NCBI GenBank assembly: GCA_036346225.1
Contig: JARFIW010001456.1
Location: 124,001-188,000, forward strand
Direction of reading: 5' to 3'
Origin: Platerodrilus igneus
Taxonomy: Eukaryota > Arthropoda > Insecta > Coleoptera > Lycidae
Length of the DNA: 64,000 nucleotides
The position numbers were made by a program, and so were the translations under genes. Below are positions 59,381-64,000 of this stretch, in pieces. Every line of letters starts with the position of its first letter. Position 1 is the stretch's first letter. The notes beneath the pieces were generated by a model. That model saw only the letters and a program-made list of their open reading frames with translations. It was not told where the DNA came from and ran no database searches.

Positions 59381-60250
59381 ATGGAATCTCAATTGCAACT
59401 AATAATCACCTAATTGGCGGCATTAACTGCGAGCATCGATGAAATTCAAGCAATGTTAAAAATTCAAACAAATAAAATTGATGCTTGCCTGTTAATTCCT
59501 TGGTGGGGAAAAATACGAGAGTGCAAAAAATATTGGAACTTGTAAACAAACTTCAGTCGCTAAATCCTACGATATTATATACTGAATTTAAAGTCAGAAA
59601 TGAAAGGGAATATAATATAATAATGTATAAAATTTGTGAATCTGTGAATGATAAACAAGTAGTTAAAGACATATTAGCACAAACTGTGACCCCAGATACC
59701 GCGACCTTAAATAAAATATATAGGTTAGGAAAACCTCGGACTAATATTGCTAGGCTATAACCGATAGATATTGAATTCTTAGCCAAACAAGCGGCACTCT
59801 TAATTTTACGTAACAAATCAAAATTACCAAAGATTTTATTTACGGAACTTAGGGTTTCCAACGATTACACACTACGCCAAAAGCGGAAAATAGCGACAGT
59901 ATTTCAGGAATTGGATGATAGAAAGGCAAAATGAAAGAAATTGGCTGTTCGCTTTTTAGTGATCAACCAAAAATTGTACTTATTACATTAAAAGAAGGAA
60001 GGGATGGTTTGTCACCTTATTACAATGTATCCAAGGCAAACAGAAGGGACCAAGAAATTCCAAAAAACTAACAGTAACTTTTTGGAATTGCCACGGTTAT
60101 AAAAATCGTCATAATCTCACTTCTACTGCTACGCCTAGTGATATCTACTGCATTTGTGAAAGTTGATCTACATCAGAAGATATACCATCACAGGCTTTAG
60201 ATGATTTTAATGTTGTAAGTGCTAGTAAAATTTTTATGATTGCAATAAAT
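59381..60250 (+). pseudogene. LINE with ORF1 and start of ORF2 endonuclease
   Basis: From ATG 59381 (MESQLQL) a broken frame gives IYRLGKPRTNIARL (59710-59757), LAKQAALLILRNKSKLP (about 59779-59830) and RVSNDYTLRQKRK (about 59848-59890), the pattern of RNA-binding ORF1 proteins of two-ORF LINEs. After a stop near 59933, about 60069 starts VTFWNCHGYKN, the beginning of an apurinic-type endonuclease, then DIYCICES. The rest is missing. It is a different LINE family from those at 1 and 5095. Confidence 0.68.
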
Positions 60251-61190
60251 CGTAAACTGATAGGCAATTAAAATAGAACACACAAATAATAAACTTTACA
60301 CGTAGAAGATTGAGGCGTAAGTTGCAATGCATGATAAAACAAAGTTGGAAATAAGTGGTAATTCATGCAGATATCTCTCCTACAAACGGAGTAAGTCGTG
60401 GGGAGCGGATCATCCAAGCCTAATTTTAAAGATTACAAATGCTGAATTAAATGTTTTACCAAAAATTTAAACGAGATAAAATTCCTATAGGGTCGAAAAT
60501 CCGGGTTAAGTTGAAAAGTAAGTTACGCTTAGTACAGGCGATACACTGTGACTGAACTAGAAAACAAAAAATGTTACGTTTCGTCCCTGAAATGGAAATA
60601 AACGCCTATTCAACACCCTGTAAGTTTTATTAATACATCCTATTATTATTTAGATATAGCAAATTACTCAATAAAGTGATCTAATTTGGTATAGAGATGA
60701 GTAGTTTAAGTACAGCAAACGAAAATTAAATTTGTTGGTTATTTTACAAAGAAGAATAGCCAATGACCGGCTTAGCTGTGTTTGCAGCTAGTCAGATTAG
60801 CGCGTCCTACTTTGCAAACAACCAACAAAGATCATGAATAATATCAGAATCATGGTGTATTTTTATATGCAAAGGATTTCCCATACATCCTTTATACTTG
60901 AATATAAACAACTAACTATCGGAAACTTTTTAAATTTGCGATATTTTAGTGAAGATGACATTGCCAGACAAAATTTAATAATGTTAACTAGTCTCTATAA
61001 ATATAAGTTATAACTTTTTACTTATCAAAAGCGTTTGCTTCTGAAATATTATTACAGCATTGAAAATTTGATATCTATTGCATTAAAATATTTTGGTTTC
61101 ATATACATTATTTATTTATTTATTGTAAATAAAGTTCTTTTTCCTACGACTATCCAGTAATATATTCCTTACGCATTTAAAAATGGGTCA
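60251..61190. other. No recognisable gene
   Basis: AT-rich, only short random frames. Confidence 0.55.
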
Positions 61191-61470
61191 ATAATAGTAC
61201 TCGTTATTCTGTAGGTGTATATCAATTCGTAATCCAACATCTTTGACCAACTAGAAATATCTAGGTCGTGGATTATGATCATAATTAAAAACCTCTAACC
61301 AATCAGTACAAACCTTTATTTTTCATAATCCGCAAGGTATAATTTTCGTATCGTACAAAGTAGATTGTTACACTTTGACAAATAAATTTTTGCTTGTCTC
61401 ATTCGGATTATACCGCTCGCCTTAACGGGCTTGCGGCGCAAACCTCTACCGTTGAATAATATACTATTAT
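61191..61470. mobile_element. MITE with ATAATAGTA ends
   Basis: A 280-bp unit starting ATAATAGTACTCGTTATTC and ending GAATAATATACTATTAT, imperfect inverted repeats. A GC-rich stretch (CGCTCGCCTTAACGGGC) lies near the right end. The outermost bases recall those of the MITE at 9465-9602. It has no coding. Confidence 0.55.
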
Positions 61471-64000
61471 CGCATGCTTATTTACTGTCCTAAATTTCAA
61501 CACTTCAATAATGGAATAGTATTTAAATGGCAAATTGTTAGTGCAAAGCCATCCATATATTAGATCGTGGGTGGAAATCACTAAGCAAACACTCCATTAC
61601 ATAGTTTATAATGCGTACTTTTCGCTCAAGCAGTTAATGATTAGACAGTCAAAACAGAAATCCCTCGTGACGCGCTTCCAACATCTAGTCCAACCACAAG
61701 TTCACCGTTCGTCGCATTGATTAGTTGGGAAGGAAACATATGTTTATTATGAACCGTGGAAAGTTATTTCTTACATTCTTTTCGCACGATACTACACGAT
61801 AATACAACTATTTCTAAAACTCCTAATATAATTTATACGACCTATTTTTCAACTATTACACTAATATTGTACCACTTGTGCCCGCACGCATTAGGTTGTT
61901 GAAATAAATTTACTTAACGGAATCAGTTCAGTGAGCTTCAGTAAGAATCACCTTGAAAAATTTATAGAAGCTTGGGTTGTTTACATTTTATAAAGAAGCC
62001 ATTTCAATATAATATCAAAATTGTACAAATACTGAAGCCAAAAAGTTCCTAGTGTATATTAAATACAACCAGCTATGACGATCGCGAAATAACTGTGTAT
62101 TTTCCGTTTAGTGGTAAACATTTACACAAGTTTAATAAACCGCAAAAATCATAAAACGGTATAAAATTAATGTGTTCACACGTACTGAAAGACATTGAAC
62201 TTGACCATAAGACAGCTTTTATGCGTTAGACGCATAAGTGTGAGAACTGAATTACAGAAAAAAAGAAAGAAATAGAATATATCAATTTAGTTTCTAATTT
62301 GGCAAGACAGTTATGAAAAAAACAATTGTTGAGTAACAACGAAAGTATATAAGCGGACCCGTCGACGCGATGGGCGACCGCGAATTGATTCGAACTTTTT
62401 TGAAAAAGCAAACCAGAAAGTTTTAGCACGTAGTATCATGGAATTGATATTTGCATCGGTCGAGCAAGGGTAAAAGAGCATTAATTCACATAAGGATGAT
62501 AAACGGATTTCACTTTTTCAACAAACGCTGGAATTTAATTAGATGAAATATTGCGATTTAGCGTTTTGGTAGGTAGTATACAGGAGAATAATTGGTGTTC
62601 CTGGATGTGCGTAATTAATTTAAACAACCAAGGAGTGGAATTTAGCTGTGAGTACTGATTGAACTTTTCCTTTTTTGCGCTTAATAAATACGTACATGCG
62701 ACGGAAATAGTTTTGTTTACATCTAAGACCAGTATTATTAAAAAACGAGTTTGAAACTTTTAAAACGTTTAGAAAGATGTGCGTATTGATTTAAATGCAT
62801 TGCTAGTTAATTTTTTAATGAACGTTCAGTATTTATAATGAACATTGGAATGACGACAGCAGAAGTTGATATTAGGGTGTTCTTCTAGGCATTATTGTTA
62901 AGACATTTCCAAATAAACGGTATTTAATATATCATATAAATCAATCTAGGAAGCTAGATCAATAGAATGACAGTCTTATTTACGGATTACAGCTTTTTTA
63001 AAGAGTTCTGTTACTAATACCCGGTCAGTTGGAGGTAGAATAGGTTTGTTTTTAAGGTCAATGAACGGGCAATTATATTTCAGAAAATTACTGTTAATAG
63101 AATTTAACCTTAGATAGATTTTTATTTAAACCATAGTTAAAGGTGATCATTGTGAAAGCGGCTACCCGGTGATGAAGTCGTATTTTGGAAGAGGCTTCTA
63201 CTTTAAAAATTTACTTAATTCGATAAAAAGCTAATGAGTATTTTTAAGATAAGATAAATAAAAGTAGAACATAAGGTCACAAGATTTAAGAACACCGAAA
63301 GTACGGAGACTTATCCGAAATTAGCGTCTTCCTGGTAGCAAATATATCGAAAGATGAGACGGTTTGGTACCCTTAATTTTGACAACTGTAACAAATACGA
63401 TTTTCTGCTATTTAAATATACGCTTTTGTTCAATACATCTATTCAATAAATATTAAATTTCTATTGAAACCATATATTACGAATTCATACATAGTGCCCC
63501 ATCTACATTTGAATAGTCAAAGTAAACTTTAAGTACTCTTCTATTTGTTTGTATCTTGATACAATATTCCCTTTCCCGGCGCATGCTTGAATAATTAACA
63601 TTGCCTCGTGGTCAAGCTCCATTTTTGATATCAGCATGTAATTTGAATACAAGTGTTATCGAAGGCCTGCAAGTTTTTTTGTTAAAACATGCCGTCCCAG
63701 AGGAAAGTAAGGTGGTGTCAACGGATACGATGGATTCATTTTTAGTTGTAGCATCGACCTAAAATAGTTTTAAATACATTTCTACGCGCAAGTTTTAAAG
63801 TTCTAAAGTTTTAACGTTGCAAATATTAAGTAGCGAGTATCAAGTTTTAGATTTTAGCTTTTTAAGGTTTTGGAGTTTCGAGTTTGGGGTTTCGAGTATT
63901 AAAGTAATGGGAATTATGTATTATATTAAACAATGGTTAACCGTATGGCAAGTACGAGACTAAAATACAGTAAAGACACGTATTAAATTCTCTTTGAAAT
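61471..64000. other. No recognisable gene
   Basis: AT-rich. Near 63835-63900 there is a weak, irregular run of GTTTCGAGTTT-like words. No family was recognised on either strand. Confidence 0.5.

Overview
The window is AT-rich animal DNA, almost certainly from an insect. The mix of elements supports this: CFDP2-type LINEs, Ty3/gypsy elements with AGTTA-type LTRs, BEL/Pao, Penelope, piggyBac, hAT, Tc1/mariner and a tRNA-derived SINE, plus one intron-containing chymotrypsin-type serine protease gene. Nothing is organised as operons. Apart from the protease exons, every recognisable coding stretch belongs to a transposable element, and nearly all are broken by stops or frameshifts. I cannot name the species.

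Layout. 1-3420: decayed LINE on +, running off the left edge and interrupted by a 0.6-kb foreign block. 4585-4910: GACGGACA repeat. 5095-13480: a second LINE of the same type on -, split by an AGTTA-type gypsy element (7207-12442, 4-bp duplication CGCG) that carries its own insertions and an aberrant 3' junction. 14302-14856: solo LTR of the same family. 15870-16660: 3' end of a BEL/Pao element with its LTR. 17218-32323: a large gypsy element on - that acts as a landing pad. It holds a SINE in integrase, a solo LTR between RNase H and integrase, a 3.1-kb hAT-type element in protease, a 2.9-kb long-TIR Tc1/mariner element in gag and a 1.4-kb solo LTR in its own 5' LTR. It is bracketed by a 131-bp inverted repeat. 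32850-34150: decayed piggyBac transposase on -. 34170-48540: degenerate satellite with a monomer of about 175-195 bp, interrupted by a nearly full-length gypsy element (35405-42742, duplication ATAT) and a 1.7-kb LTR-like insertion (44309-46046, duplication GCCC). 50850-51539: four exons of the protease on -. 55811-60250: CpG-rich block, Penelope fragments, LTR-like promoter and LINE ORF1/ORF2 remains. 61191-61470: MITE. The remainder is AT-rich sequence in which I recognise nothing.

The value of the window is the nesting. At least six insertions have exact target-site duplications, so host elements and relative order can be read directly. The most unusual structures are the full-length gypsy element whose two LTRs each lack a different block that the nearby solo LTR retains, the mariner element whose long TIRs copy the start of its transposase to both ends, the hAT-type element with GGGCC-rich ends, and the LINE/LTR junction present twice around one element. 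I see no undescribed gene system beyond these mobile-element architectures.
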